A stretch of DNA of 64,000 nt, from assembly GCF_013030945.1 (NCBI RefSeq), contig NZ_JABBXF010000033.1, positions 78,898 through 142,897 on the forward strand, in the 5' to 3' direction. Under the pieces are notes generated by a model that was not told where the DNA came from, did not search any database, and saw only the letters and a list, made by a program, of their open reading frames with translations. Made by a program: the position numbers and the translations under genes. The DNA comes from Streptomyces morookaense (GTDB lineage: Bacteria; Actinomycetota; Actinomycetes; Streptomycetales; Streptomycetaceae). Positions 57,215 through 64,000 of the stretch are shown piece by piece (the stretch's first letter is position 1; each line of letters begins with the position of its first letter).

Positions 57215-59149
57215 TCATACGCTCCGCGTCAGGTCGTAGAAGGTCGCACCCCCCACCGTGACCTCGGCGAAGTGCCCCTGCACCCACGCCGTGATCTCCG
57301 CGGCCGTACCGCGGCCGCCCCGGTCGCCGCCCTTGCCGCCCCGGCCGCCCCGTTCGCCGCCGGAGGCGATGAACCAGTGGATCCGTCCGTCCTTCACCAG
57401 CTGCCGGAAGTGCGCGAGCGTGGGCGAGGGGTCGCTGCCGTTGAAGCCGCCGATGGGCATCACGGGCCGCTGCGTGGCGAGTTGGTAGCCCGCCGCGCTC
57501 TGCGAACCGACGGTCGCCGCGGCCCAGGTGTACTTCCCGGCGTCCTTCGCCACCGCCGCCGCGGCCGCCGGGCTCACCCGCTGTCCGCCGAGCAGTCCGG
57601 CCATGCCGCCGCCGAACCCGCCCGGCCCGCCGGGCCGTTCGCCGGTACGCGGCCCGAAGCCGCCCATGGGGAAGCCTCCCGGGAAGCCCCGGCCGCCCGG
57701 CTTGCCGTGCCCGCCGCCGAAGCGGCCGAACCCACCGCCGCCCCGGACGGCCGGGCCCGCCGTCACGATCGAGCCGCCGTGCGCGGAGCCGACGGTGTTC
57801 AGCGTGTACGCGAACGGCCCCGCCAGCACACCGGCCACCGCGAGCGCCGCGGCCCGGCGCACCCCGCGGCCCTCGCCGCGGCGCACGAGCAGCAGGGCGA
57901 CGCCGGCGGCCACGCCGACCGCCAGGACGGCCCACTTCAGCCACGGCAGCCAGTGCGGGGTACGGCCCAGCAGGACGTACGCCCACCCCGCCGACCCCGT
58001 CGTCACCAGCGCGAGCAGCGACACCGCCCGGCGCTCCCACAGCACCGCGGCGCCCATGGCGACGAGCGCGGCCACGTACGGGGCCAGGGCCACCGTGTAG
58101 TACTGGTGGAAGATTCCCGACATGAAGCTGAAGATCGCAGCGGTCATCAGCAGCGCACCGCCCCAGACCAGGAACGCCGCCCGGCGGATATCCGTACGTC
58201 CCGCGCGCCGCAGCAGCCACAGCGCCGCCACCAGCAGCACCAAGGCGGCCGGCAGCAGCCAGGCGATCTGGCCGCCCGTGTCCGGGGCGAACAGCCGCCC
58301 GATGCCGGGTTGACCCCAGCCCCCGCCGTGACCGCCGCCGCCATGGCCGCCGCCGACGCTGCCGGTCTCGTTGCCGTTGATGCGGCCGAGGCCGTTGTAG
58401 CCGAAGGTCAGCTCCAGGAAGCTGTTGTGCTGAGAACCGCCGACGTACGGGCGCGACGCGGCCGGCATGAGCTCGACGACCGCGACCCACCAGCCGCCGG
58501 ACACGACCAGCACCAGCCCGGCGAGGAGGAGCTGAACCGCCCGGCGCAGCAGCCGCGTCGGCGCGCACACCAGGTACACCAGGGCCAGTGCCGGGAGGAT
58601 CAGCCAGGCCTGCAGGGTCTTGGTCAGGAAGCCCAGCCCGAAGCAGAGCCCGGCCAGCATCAGCCACTTGGTGCTCGCGTGCTCCAGCGCCCGCAGCACG
58701 CACGCGACGGCGCACACCATGAGCAGGCACAGCAGCGCGTCGGGGTTGTCGAAGCGGAACATCAGCGCGGCGACCGGGGTGAGCGCGAGCACCGCGCCCG
58801 CCAGCAGCCCCGCGGCCGCACCGAAGTGCCGCCGCACGGCGGCGTACAGCACGCCGACCGCGGCGACGCCGATGATCACCTCGGGCACCAGGACCGACCA
58901 CGAGCTGAGCCCGAAGAGCCGGACGGACAGGCCCATGGGCCACATCGCGGCGGGCGGCTTGTCGACGGTGATGGAGTTCGCGGCGTCGGAGGAGCCGAAG
59001 AAGAAGGCCTTCCAACTGGCGCTGCCCGCCTGCGCGGCGGCGGCGTAGAACTGGTTGGCGTAGCCGGACGCGCTGAGGTCCCACAGATACAGCGCGGCAG
59101 TGGCCGCGAGGAGGACGAGCAGTGCGGGGTTGGGGCGTCGGATGATCAA
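57215..59149 (-). CDS. Membrane glycosyltransferase (ArnT/PMT-like, GT-C fold)
   Basis: 644 residues. TTG 59149 is the likely start because it overlaps the upstream stop as TTGA. About 11-12 transmembrane helices follow; DKPPAAMWPMG in the first extracytoplasmic loop carries the catalytic Asp-Lys region of lipid-linked sugar transferases. The C-terminal third is an extracytoplasmic domain with a Gly/Phe/Arg-rich tract (GFGRFGGGHGKPGGRGF and similar) and a soluble end VTVGGATFYDLTRSV. It should transfer sugar from a polyprenyl phosphate carrier. Coupled to the GT2-GtrA gene that likely makes that donor. Confidence 0.85.
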   Translation of the reverse strand: MIIRRPNPALLVLLAATAALYLWDLSASGYANQFYAAAAQAGSASWKAFFFGSSDAANSITVDKPPAAMWPMGLSVRLFGLSSWSVLVPEVIIGVAAVGVLYAAVRRHFGAAAGLLAGAVLALTPVAALMFRFDNPDALLCLLMVCAVACVLRALEHASTKWLMLAGLCFGLGFLTKTLQAWLILPALALVYLVCAPTRLLRRAVQLLLAGLVLVVSGGWWVAVVELMPAASRPYVGGSQHNSFLELTFGYNGLGRINGNETGSVGGGHGGGGHGGGWGQPGIGRLFAPDTGGQIAWLLPAALVLLVAALWLLRRAGRTDIRRAAFLVWGGALLMTAAIFSFMSGIFHQYYTVALAPYVAALVAMGAAVLWERRAVSLLALVTTGSAGWAYVLLGRTPHWLPWLKWAVLAVGVAAGVALLLVRRGEGRGVRRAAALAVAGVLAGPFAYTLNTVGSAHGGSIVTAGPAVRGGGGFGRFGGGHGKPGGRGFPGGFPMGGFGPRTGERPGGPGGFGGGMAGLLGGQRVSPAAAAAVAKDAGKYTWAAATVGSQSAAGYQLATQRPVMPIGGFNGSDPSPTLAHFRQLVKDGRIHWFIASGGERGGRGGKGGDRGGRGTAAEITAWVQGHFAEVTVGGATFYDLTRSV

Positions 59150-60402
59150 CGGGGGCTCCCGGACGTCTCGTTGTGCACAGCCTGTGGAAACACCCAGGCC
59201 CTCAGCAGGAGGAATCGCAGCGCCGTCGCCGCGAGGTTGGCCACGATCAGGACCGAGAGCTCGGCGCCGTGCGAGGCGCTGCCGCCGGCCGCGCCGAGGG
59301 CGGCCAGGGAGCCGCTGGTGAGGGCCAGCCCGATGGCGAACACGACCAGGCCCTGGGCCTGTTGGCGCACCGCCCGCTCGCGGCCCCGCACCCGGAAGGT
59401 CAGCCGCCGGTTGGCGGCGGTGTTGGCCACGGCCGACAGCAGCAGCGCCAGCGCGTTGGCGGGCTGCGGCCCCATGCCCATCCGGAACAGTGTGTACAGG
59501 CCCAGATAGGCCAGCGTGCTCAGCGCGCCGACGGTGCAGAAGCCCACCAACTGCCCGGCCAGACCGCGTGGCACGCCCGGCACACCGCGGTCGCGCGGGT
59601 CGTCGCCGAACGGCCTGCGCAGCCGCTCCAGCGGCAGCGCCCCGGTGGCCAGCGCGCGGCCGACCCGCCAGACGCCGCGCAGGTCCTCGGTGGCGGTGCG
59701 CACGATGTGCACCGAGCTGTCCGGGTCGTCGACCCAGTCCACCGGCACCTCGTGGATGCGCATCCCCGCCCGCTCGGCCAGCACGAGCAGTTCGGTGTCG
59801 AAGAACCAGCCGGTGTCCTCGACCAACGGCAGCAGCGCCTCGGCCGCGTCCTTGCGGATCGCCTTGAAGCCGCACTGCGCGTCGGAGAAGCGCGCCGCGA
59901 GCCCGGTGCGCAGCACGAGGTTGTAGGCGCGGGAGATGAACTCCCGCTTGGGGCCGCGCACCACGCGCGACCCCCCGGCCAGCCGGGTCCCGATGGCGAG
60001 GTCGGAGTGGCCGGAGATCAGCGGGGCGACCAGCGGCAGCAGGGCGTTGAGGTCGGTCGACAGGTCGACGTCCATGTAGGCCAGGACGGGCGCCCCGGAG
60101 AGCGACCAGACGGTGCGCAACGCCCGTCCGCGGCCCTTCTGTTCCAGCCGTACGGCGCTGACCTCCTCGATCGCGTCGTCGAGCTCGGCCGCCACCTCGG
60201 GCGTGCTGTCGGTGCTGGCGTTGTCGGCGATGGTGATGCGGAAGCCGTACGGGAAGGTGTCCGTCAGGTGTGCGTGGAGCCGCCGGACGCAGGCTTCGAG
60301 GTCGTCCTCCTCGTTGTACACCGGGATGACGACGTCGAGCACGGTCGCCGTCGGCCGGACGCGCAGCGGTGAACGGGCTGGAAGCGTTGGGCAGTCGGTC
60401 AT
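59146..60402 (-). CDS. Polyprenyl-phosphate glycosyltransferase fused to GtrA domain
   Basis: 418 residues. N-terminal GT2 domain: VVIPVYNEEDDLE, IADNASTDSTPEV, YMDVDLSTDLNALLPL (DxD), KREFISRAYNLVLR, as in dolichyl-phosphate mannose synthases. C-terminal ~130 residues form four transmembrane helices of the GtrA type (LVGFCTVGALSTLAYLGLYTL, NTAANRRLTFRV). It charges polyprenyl phosphate with a sugar and helps flip it. Coupled to the ArnT-like gene by TTGA. Product likely a decorated wall or protein glycan. Confidence 0.9.
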   Translation of the reverse strand: MTDCPTLPARSPLRVRPTATVLDVVIPVYNEEDDLEACVRRLHAHLTDTFPYGFRITIADNASTDSTPEVAAELDDAIEEVSAVRLEQKGRGRALRTVWSLSGAPVLAYMDVDLSTDLNALLPLVAPLISGHSDLAIGTRLAGGSRVVRGPKREFISRAYNLVLRTGLAARFSDAQCGFKAIRKDAAEALLPLVEDTGWFFDTELLVLAERAGMRIHEVPVDWVDDPDSSVHIVRTATEDLRGVWRVGRALATGALPLERLRRPFGDDPRDRGVPGVPRGLAGQLVGFCTVGALSTLAYLGLYTLFRMGMGPQPANALALLLSAVANTAANRRLTFRVRGRERAVRQQAQGLVVFAIGLALTSGSLAALGAAGGSASHGAELSVLIVANLAATALRFLLLRAWVFPQAVHNETSGSPR

Positions 60403-60471
60403 GCGGTGACCCTGTCGGGCGGCGCTGTCGTGACCGTGTGATCGCCCTGTGGGGCGCCTGTGAAAGGGGGT

Positions 60472-60493
60472 GCGCCCCGTAAGGGGCGCGGGC
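60472..60493. repeat. Intergenic palindromic repeat fragment, copy 13
   Basis: gcgccccgtaaggggcgcgg only, between the kinase stop and the GT2 start. Confidence 0.6.
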
Positions 60494-60494
60494 C

Positions 60495-61964
60495 CTACGC
60501 AGGCAACCGCACCGTGAAAACGGTGCCCCGCCCCGGCCTACTGCTGACGGAAACACCGCCCCCGTGCGCATCGACAACAGCCCGCACAATGGCCAGCCCC
60601 AACCCCGTCCCGCCGCCCGCGCGCGAGCGACTCGCATCCCCCCGGGCGAACCGCTCGAAGACGTGCGGCAACAGGTCGGCCGGGATACCGGGCCCGTCGT
60701 CCTCGACCTCCAGCACGGCGCATGAGCCGTCACCCCGAACCCGCGCGGTCACCGTCGTCCCGGCCGGCGTATGCGTACGGGCATTGGCCAGCAGATTGAC
60801 CAGCACCTGCTGGAGCCGCGCCGGGTCGCCGCGCACGCAGACGGGCGCGTCCGGCAGGTCCAGCCGCCAGCTGTGGTCGGGCCCGGCCGCCCGCGCATCG
60901 CTCACGGCATCGACCACGAGCGGAGAGAGGTCGATGTCCGCGGACGAGAGCGGGCGGCCGGAGTCGAGGCGGGCGAGGAGCAGGAGATCCTCCACCAGAT
61001 CGGTCATCCGGCGGGCCTCCGACTCGATGCGCCCGAGGGCGTGCCGGGTGTCGGGGCCGATCTCCTCGGCGCCCCTGCGCGTGAGTTCGGCGTAGCCGCG
61101 GATGGAGGCGAGCGGCGTGCGCAGCTCATGGCTGGCGTCGGCGACGAACTGCCGGACCCGGGTCTCGCTCTCCTGCCGCGCCGACAGCGCCGAACCGACG
61201 TGCCCCAGCATACGGTTGAGCGCCGCACCGACCTGCCCGGCCTCGGTGCGCGGATCGGCCTCGGCGTCGGGCACCCGCTCGTGCAGGGCCACCTCGCCGC
61301 TGTGCAGGGGCAGTTGGGCGACGCGGGTGGCGGTGGCGGCGACGCGGCGCAGCGGCCGGATGGCGATGCGCACGGTGGCCGCGGCCGCGATCCCGGCCGC
61401 CACGAGCGCGGCGCCGGAGACGCACAACTCGACGACCACCAGCGTCTCCAGGGTGTCCTGGGCTGCCGTGGTCGGGATGCCGACGAGGAAGACGGTGCCG
61501 TCGGGGGCGGCGACGGACCGGGCCCGGTACTGCCCGCGCCCCGGCAGGTCGACGTCGTGCGGCCGGCCGTCGCGGTCGAGCCGGACGAGCGCGTCGCCCT
61601 GGGCGTCGGTGAGCGGTTCGAGGGCGTCGTCGCCGGGCCAGGAGGAGGAGTCCGGCGGGGTGCTCACGGCCGACTGCCGCACCCGTCCGTCGGCGCCGAG
61701 GAGCGCGCCGACCGTGCCCAGCGGCTGGCCGCCGCCCCGCACGAAGCGCAGCGGGTTCTCGTGCGGTTCCGGCGGCCTGCGGCCCGCGGCGCGCACGGCC
61801 ACCTCGCGCAGCTGGGCGTCGAGCTGTCCATAGAGGTAGCTGCGCAGCACGATGGTGGTGACCGTGCCGATCACCGCGCAGACGACGGCCACCAGGGCGA
61901 CCGTGGAGACGACGAGCCGGGTGCGCAGGGGACGGTTGCGCAGAGGACGGGGGCGGTGGATCAC
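60495..61964 (-). CDS. Sensor histidine kinase (EnvZ/PhoR class)
   Basis: 489 residues from GTG 61964, overlapping the response regulator stop (GTGA). Two transmembrane helices (VVSTVALVAVVCAVIGTVTTIVL and near residue 160) bound an extracellular sensor domain; then HAMP, HisKA with DASHELRTPLASIRG (phospho-His) and HATPase with NLLANARTHTPAG, VEDDGPGIP and GGTGLGLAIVRAV. Signal unknown. It phosphorylates the OmpR-type regulator encoded upstream. The glycosyltransferase pair downstream may be a target. Confidence 0.92.
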   Translation of the reverse strand: MIHRPRPLRNRPLRTRLVVSTVALVAVVCAVIGTVTTIVLRSYLYGQLDAQLREVAVRAAGRRPPEPHENPLRFVRGGGQPLGTVGALLGADGRVRQSAVSTPPDSSSWPGDDALEPLTDAQGDALVRLDRDGRPHDVDLPGRGQYRARSVAAPDGTVFLVGIPTTAAQDTLETLVVVELCVSGAALVAAGIAAAATVRIAIRPLRRVAATATRVAQLPLHSGEVALHERVPDAEADPRTEAGQVGAALNRMLGHVGSALSARQESETRVRQFVADASHELRTPLASIRGYAELTRRGAEEIGPDTRHALGRIESEARRMTDLVEDLLLLARLDSGRPLSSADIDLSPLVVDAVSDARAAGPDHSWRLDLPDAPVCVRGDPARLQQVLVNLLANARTHTPAGTTVTARVRGDGSCAVLEVEDDGPGIPADLLPHVFERFARGDASRSRAGGGTGLGLAIVRAVVDAHGGGVSVSSRPGRGTVFTVRLPA

Positions 61965-62710
61965 GCGGGGATGGCCGGCTTGATCAGGTAGCCGGCGCCG
62001 CGCCGGGTGTGGATCATGGGCTCGCGGCCGGCGTCGATCTTTCTGCGCAGGTAGGAGATGTAGAGCTCGACGACGTTGGCCTGGCCGCCGAAGTCGTAGG
62101 ACCACACCCGGTCCAGGATCTGCGGCTTGCTGAGCACCCGGCGCGGGTTGCGCATCAGGAAGCGCAGCAGCTCGAACTCGGTGGCGGTCAGGTGGATGTC
62201 GGTGCCGCCGCGGGAGACCTCGTGGCTGTCCTCGTCCAGGACCAGGTCGCCGACCTGCAGCACGGACTCGTTGCGCGGCGCCACGGCGCGGGACCTGCGC
62301 AGCAGTCCGCGCAGCCGGGCGACGACCTCCTCCAGGCTGAAGGGTTTGGTGACGTAGTCGTCGCCGCCGGCCGTGAGCCCGGCGATCCGGTCCTCCACGG
62401 AGTCCTTGGCGGTGAGGAAGAGCACCGGCACATCCGGCAGTTCGTGCCGCAGCCGGGCGAGCACGGCCAGGCCGTCCATGTCGGGCAGCATCACATCGAG
62501 GACCACCGCGTCCGGGCGGAACTCCCGCGCGCGGCGCACCGCTTCGGCCCCGTCGGCCGCGGTGTGCACGTCCCACCCCTCGTAGCGGAGGGCGAGCCGG
62601 AGGAGGTCGGCCAGGGAGGCCTCGTCGTCGACGACCAGGACGCGTACGGGACTTCCGTCGTCGTGCAACAGCTGGGTGCGCCCGCTGGGCGGGCCGGAGG
62701 TCGGCGTCAT
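61961..62710 (-). CDS. OmpR/PhoB-family response regulator
   Basis: 249 residues from ATG 62710. Receiver domain VLVVDDEASLADLLRLALRYEGW, phospho-acceptor in VVLDVMLPDMDG and DDYVTKPFSLEEVVARLRGLLRR; C-terminal winged helix with LTATEFELLRFLMRNPRRVLSK and VELYISYLRRKID. It is first in the two-gene unit with its kinase. The acidic/Ser/Gly-rich start of about 20 residues is linker. Confidence 0.93.
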   Translation of the reverse strand: MTPTSGPPSGRTQLLHDDGSPVRVLVVDDEASLADLLRLALRYEGWDVHTAADGAEAVRRAREFRPDAVVLDVMLPDMDGLAVLARLRHELPDVPVLFLTAKDSVEDRIAGLTAGGDDYVTKPFSLEEVVARLRGLLRRSRAVAPRNESVLQVGDLVLDEDSHEVSRGGTDIHLTATEFELLRFLMRNPRRVLSKPQILDRVWSYDFGGQANVVELYISYLRRKIDAGREPMIHTRRGAGYLIKPAIPA

Positions 62711-62821
62711 GGCACCCGATGGTGCCGGGGGCGGGTGAGAGCGCCCTTTCCGCATTCTGTGAAACCTCTGAGAATCCGGCCCCGGACCCCCGGGAATAAC
62801 CGGATGGCACCTCCAGTTTTC

Positions 62822-63706
62822 ATGATCATGGCACTGGACACAGCACTGGGAACCATCGGCATCTGGAGCGGCGCGCTCCGCGTGGACGGGCCCGAGCGGC
62901 TCGGCGAAGTCGGCGAGGCGGCACGGGAGTTGGAGGAGCTCGGCTACGGCACCCTCTGGATCGGCGGCAGCCCCGGCGTCCACCAGGCGGCACACCTCCT
63001 GGAGGCGACGGAGCGGGTGACCGTGGGCACCAGCATCCTGAGCATCTGGACCTACGAGGCCGCCGACGTGGCCGCGCAGTACGCGGCACTCGCCCCCGCC
63101 CTGCGGGAACGGTTCGTCCTCGGACTCGGCGTGAGCCACGGGAAGCTCGCGGAGCGCTACGCCCGCCCGTACTCCGCGATGCAGACGTACCTGGACGGCC
63201 TGGACGGCGCGCCCGTACCGCTGCCCGCCTCGCAGCGGCTGCTGGCCGCGCTCGGCCCGAAGATGCTGGAGCTCGCGCGGGACCGGGCGGCGGGCGCGGT
63301 GCCGTACCTCGTCACGCCGGAGCACACGGCGCAGGCCCGGGAGCGGCTGGGCGCCGGGGCGGTGCTCGCACCGGAGCTGAAGATCGTCCTCGACACGGAC
63401 CCCGCCCGGGCCCGGGCCACGGCCCGCGAGTTCCTCTCCCTCTACCTGGCGCTGCCGAACTACACCAACAACCTGCTGCGGCTCGGCTTCGAGGAGGCGG
63501 ACTTCGCCGACGGCGGCAGCGACCGCCTGGTCGACGCGCTCTTCGCGCTCGGCGACGGGAACGCCGTCCGCAAGCGGGTGGACGAGTTCCTGGCGGCCGG
63601 GGCCGACCACCTCGCCGTGCAGGCCGTGGTGCCGGACCAGCGGAACGCGCCCCTGCCGCGGGCGCAGTGGCGGGAGCTGGCGGACATCCTGCCGCTGAAG
63701 GGATAG
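62822..63706 (+). CDS. LLM-class F420-dependent oxidoreductase
   Basis: 294 residues from ATG 62822 (ATG 62828 also possible). Luciferase-like monooxygenase fold: GEVGEAARELEELGYGTLWIGG, TVGTSILSIWTYEAADVAAQY, VLGLGVSHG. The family form with short length and VGTSILSIW is common in actinobacteria and is thought to use coenzyme F420. Substrate unknown. Divergent from the response regulator, followed by a terminator before the tRNA genes. Confidence 0.85.
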   Translation: MIMALDTALGTIGIWSGALRVDGPERLGEVGEAARELEELGYGTLWIGGSPGVHQAAHLLEATERVTVGTSILSIWTYEAADVAAQYAALAPALRERFVLGLGVSHGKLAERYARPYSAMQTYLDGLDGAPVPLPASQRLLAALGPKMLELARDRAAGAVPYLVTPEHTAQARERLGAGAVLAPELKIVLDTDPARARATAREFLSLYLALPNYTNNLLRLGFEEADFADGGSDRLVDALFALGDGNAVRKRVDEFLAAGADHLAVQAVVPDQRNAPLPRAQWRELADILPLKG

Positions 63707-63715
63707 CGGAAACGC

Positions 63716-63747
63716 CGCAGGCCCGGTACCTGAGTACCGGGCCTGCG
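63716..63747. terminator. Perfect 14-bp stem between LLM gene and tRNA-fMet
   Basis: CGCAGGCCCGGTAC (63716-63729) pairs exactly with GTACCGGGCCTGCG (63734-63747) around CTGA. It serves convergent transcripts: LLM gene on plus, tRNA on minus. Confidence 0.8.
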
Positions 63748-63753
63748 ATCTAG

Positions 63754-63827
63754 TAGCGGGGACAGGATTTGAACCTGCGACCTCTGGGTTATGAGCCCAG
63801 CGAGCTACCGAGCTGCTCCACCCCGCG
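63754..63827 (-). tRNA. Initiator tRNA-fMet (anticodon CAT)
   Basis: 74 bases; acceptor stem begins CGCGGGG and ends CCCCGCTA, leaving the unpaired C1-U72 position typical of initiator tRNA, and the anticodon stem has three G-C pairs (CTGGG/CCCAG) around CTCATAA. T-loop TTCAAAT. CCA not encoded. Confidence 0.93.
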
Positions 63828-63832
63828 ACGGT

Positions 63833-63859
63833 CGAGAAGGACCGGAAACCGGCTTCTCG
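63833..63859. other. Inter-tRNA hairpin
   Basis: CGAGAAG (63833-63839) and CTTCTCG (63853-63859) with an inner CCGG/CCGG; probably a processing or spacing hairpin between the two minus-strand tRNA genes. Confidence 0.5.
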
Positions 63860-63863
63860 GCTG

Positions 63864-63936
63864 TGCGCTCGGCAGGATTCGAACCTGCAACCTCTTGATC
63901 CGTAGTCAAGTGCTCTATCCGTTAAGCTACGAGCGC
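63864..63936 (-). tRNA. tRNA-Arg (anticodon ACG)
   Basis: 73 bases with acceptor GCGCTCG/CGAGCGC, anticodon stem CTTGA/TCAAG and loop CTACGGA, T-loop TTCGAAT. This is the tRNA whose A34 is deaminated by TadA, encoded at 6723 in this window. CCA not encoded. Confidence 0.95.
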
Positions 63937-64000
63937 TCGGCTTCCCGGCTTGTTTCCTTGCCGGTCGGCGTTGCGGGAACAACATTACATGAACTGCGCC

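Overview
The window is high-GC actinobacterial DNA and almost certainly Streptomyces. The evidence is GC-rich codon use with frequent GTG starts and GTGA/ATGA gene overlaps, gamma-butyrolactone-type regulators, SARP and AfsR-like regulators, an XRE/DUF397 pair, SigB/F/G-type sigma factors, a TTA (bldA-type) codon in a regulator, and a family of palindromic intergenic repeats built on a gcgcagttccccgcgcc core.

Layout. 1-4039: the edge of one biosynthetic locus (FabG-like ketoreductase cut by the window start, aromatic hydroxylase, SARP activator, phosphopantetheinyl transferase). 4132-7382: conserved housekeeping block (LytR_C-domain protein, upp, tadA with its associated protein, tRNA-Ser-CGA). 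7400-12191: signalling island with a NarL-type two-component pair, two ScbR/ArpA-like TetR receptors, an AfsA-like butyrolactone synthase and an SDR; four similar ARE-like boxes lie among these genes. 12521-15176: a family 2B encapsulin shell (with cyclic-nucleotide-binding-like insert) overlapping a SufS-like cysteine desulfurase, its likely cargo. 15225-17404: GNAT, a DsbA-fold oxidoreductase and a quinone reductase.

17495-34294 is the most interesting part: an apparent N-N/diazo-type biosynthetic cluster. One operon (17495-22960) encodes an SRPBCC protein, an ANL ligase, a CreE/FzmM-like flavin monooxygenase and a CreD/FzmL-like lyase, the pair that makes nitrite from aspartate. A second operon (25757-34294) encodes a flavodoxin-like reductase, class II DAHP synthase, a DhbA/EntA-type dehydrogenase, PhzD, PhzE, a second paralogous ANL ligase and an aromatic hydroxylase. 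PhzE, PhzD and the DhbA-type enzyme should convert chorismate to 3-hydroxyanthranilate; no phzA/B, phzF or phzG is present, so this is not a phenazine cluster. I infer that nitrite from the first operon is used to diazotise or nitrosate a 3-hydroxyanthranilate-derived arylamine, with one of the ligases as ATP-dependent diazotase. A divergent transaldolase and an Rrf2 regulator flank or split the cluster.

35023-48023: MocR regulator, AhpD-like protein, MFS exporter, two berberine-bridge-type FAD oxidases, a bldA-type PucR regulator, an IS701-like protein without the usual first catalytic Asp motif, and a large AfsR-like regulator; some may belong to the cluster. 48486-52158: small membrane protein, Dabb protein, two tandem SigB/F/G-type sigma factors, a lipoprotein and a tail-anchored protein. 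52354-57180: MarR plus MFS and TetR plus MFS efflux units, the latter with a perfect 19-bp operator palindrome. 57215-64000: membrane glycosyltransferase, GT2-GtrA fusion, OmpR-type two-component system, LLM oxidoreductase, and tRNA-fMet and tRNA-Arg genes.
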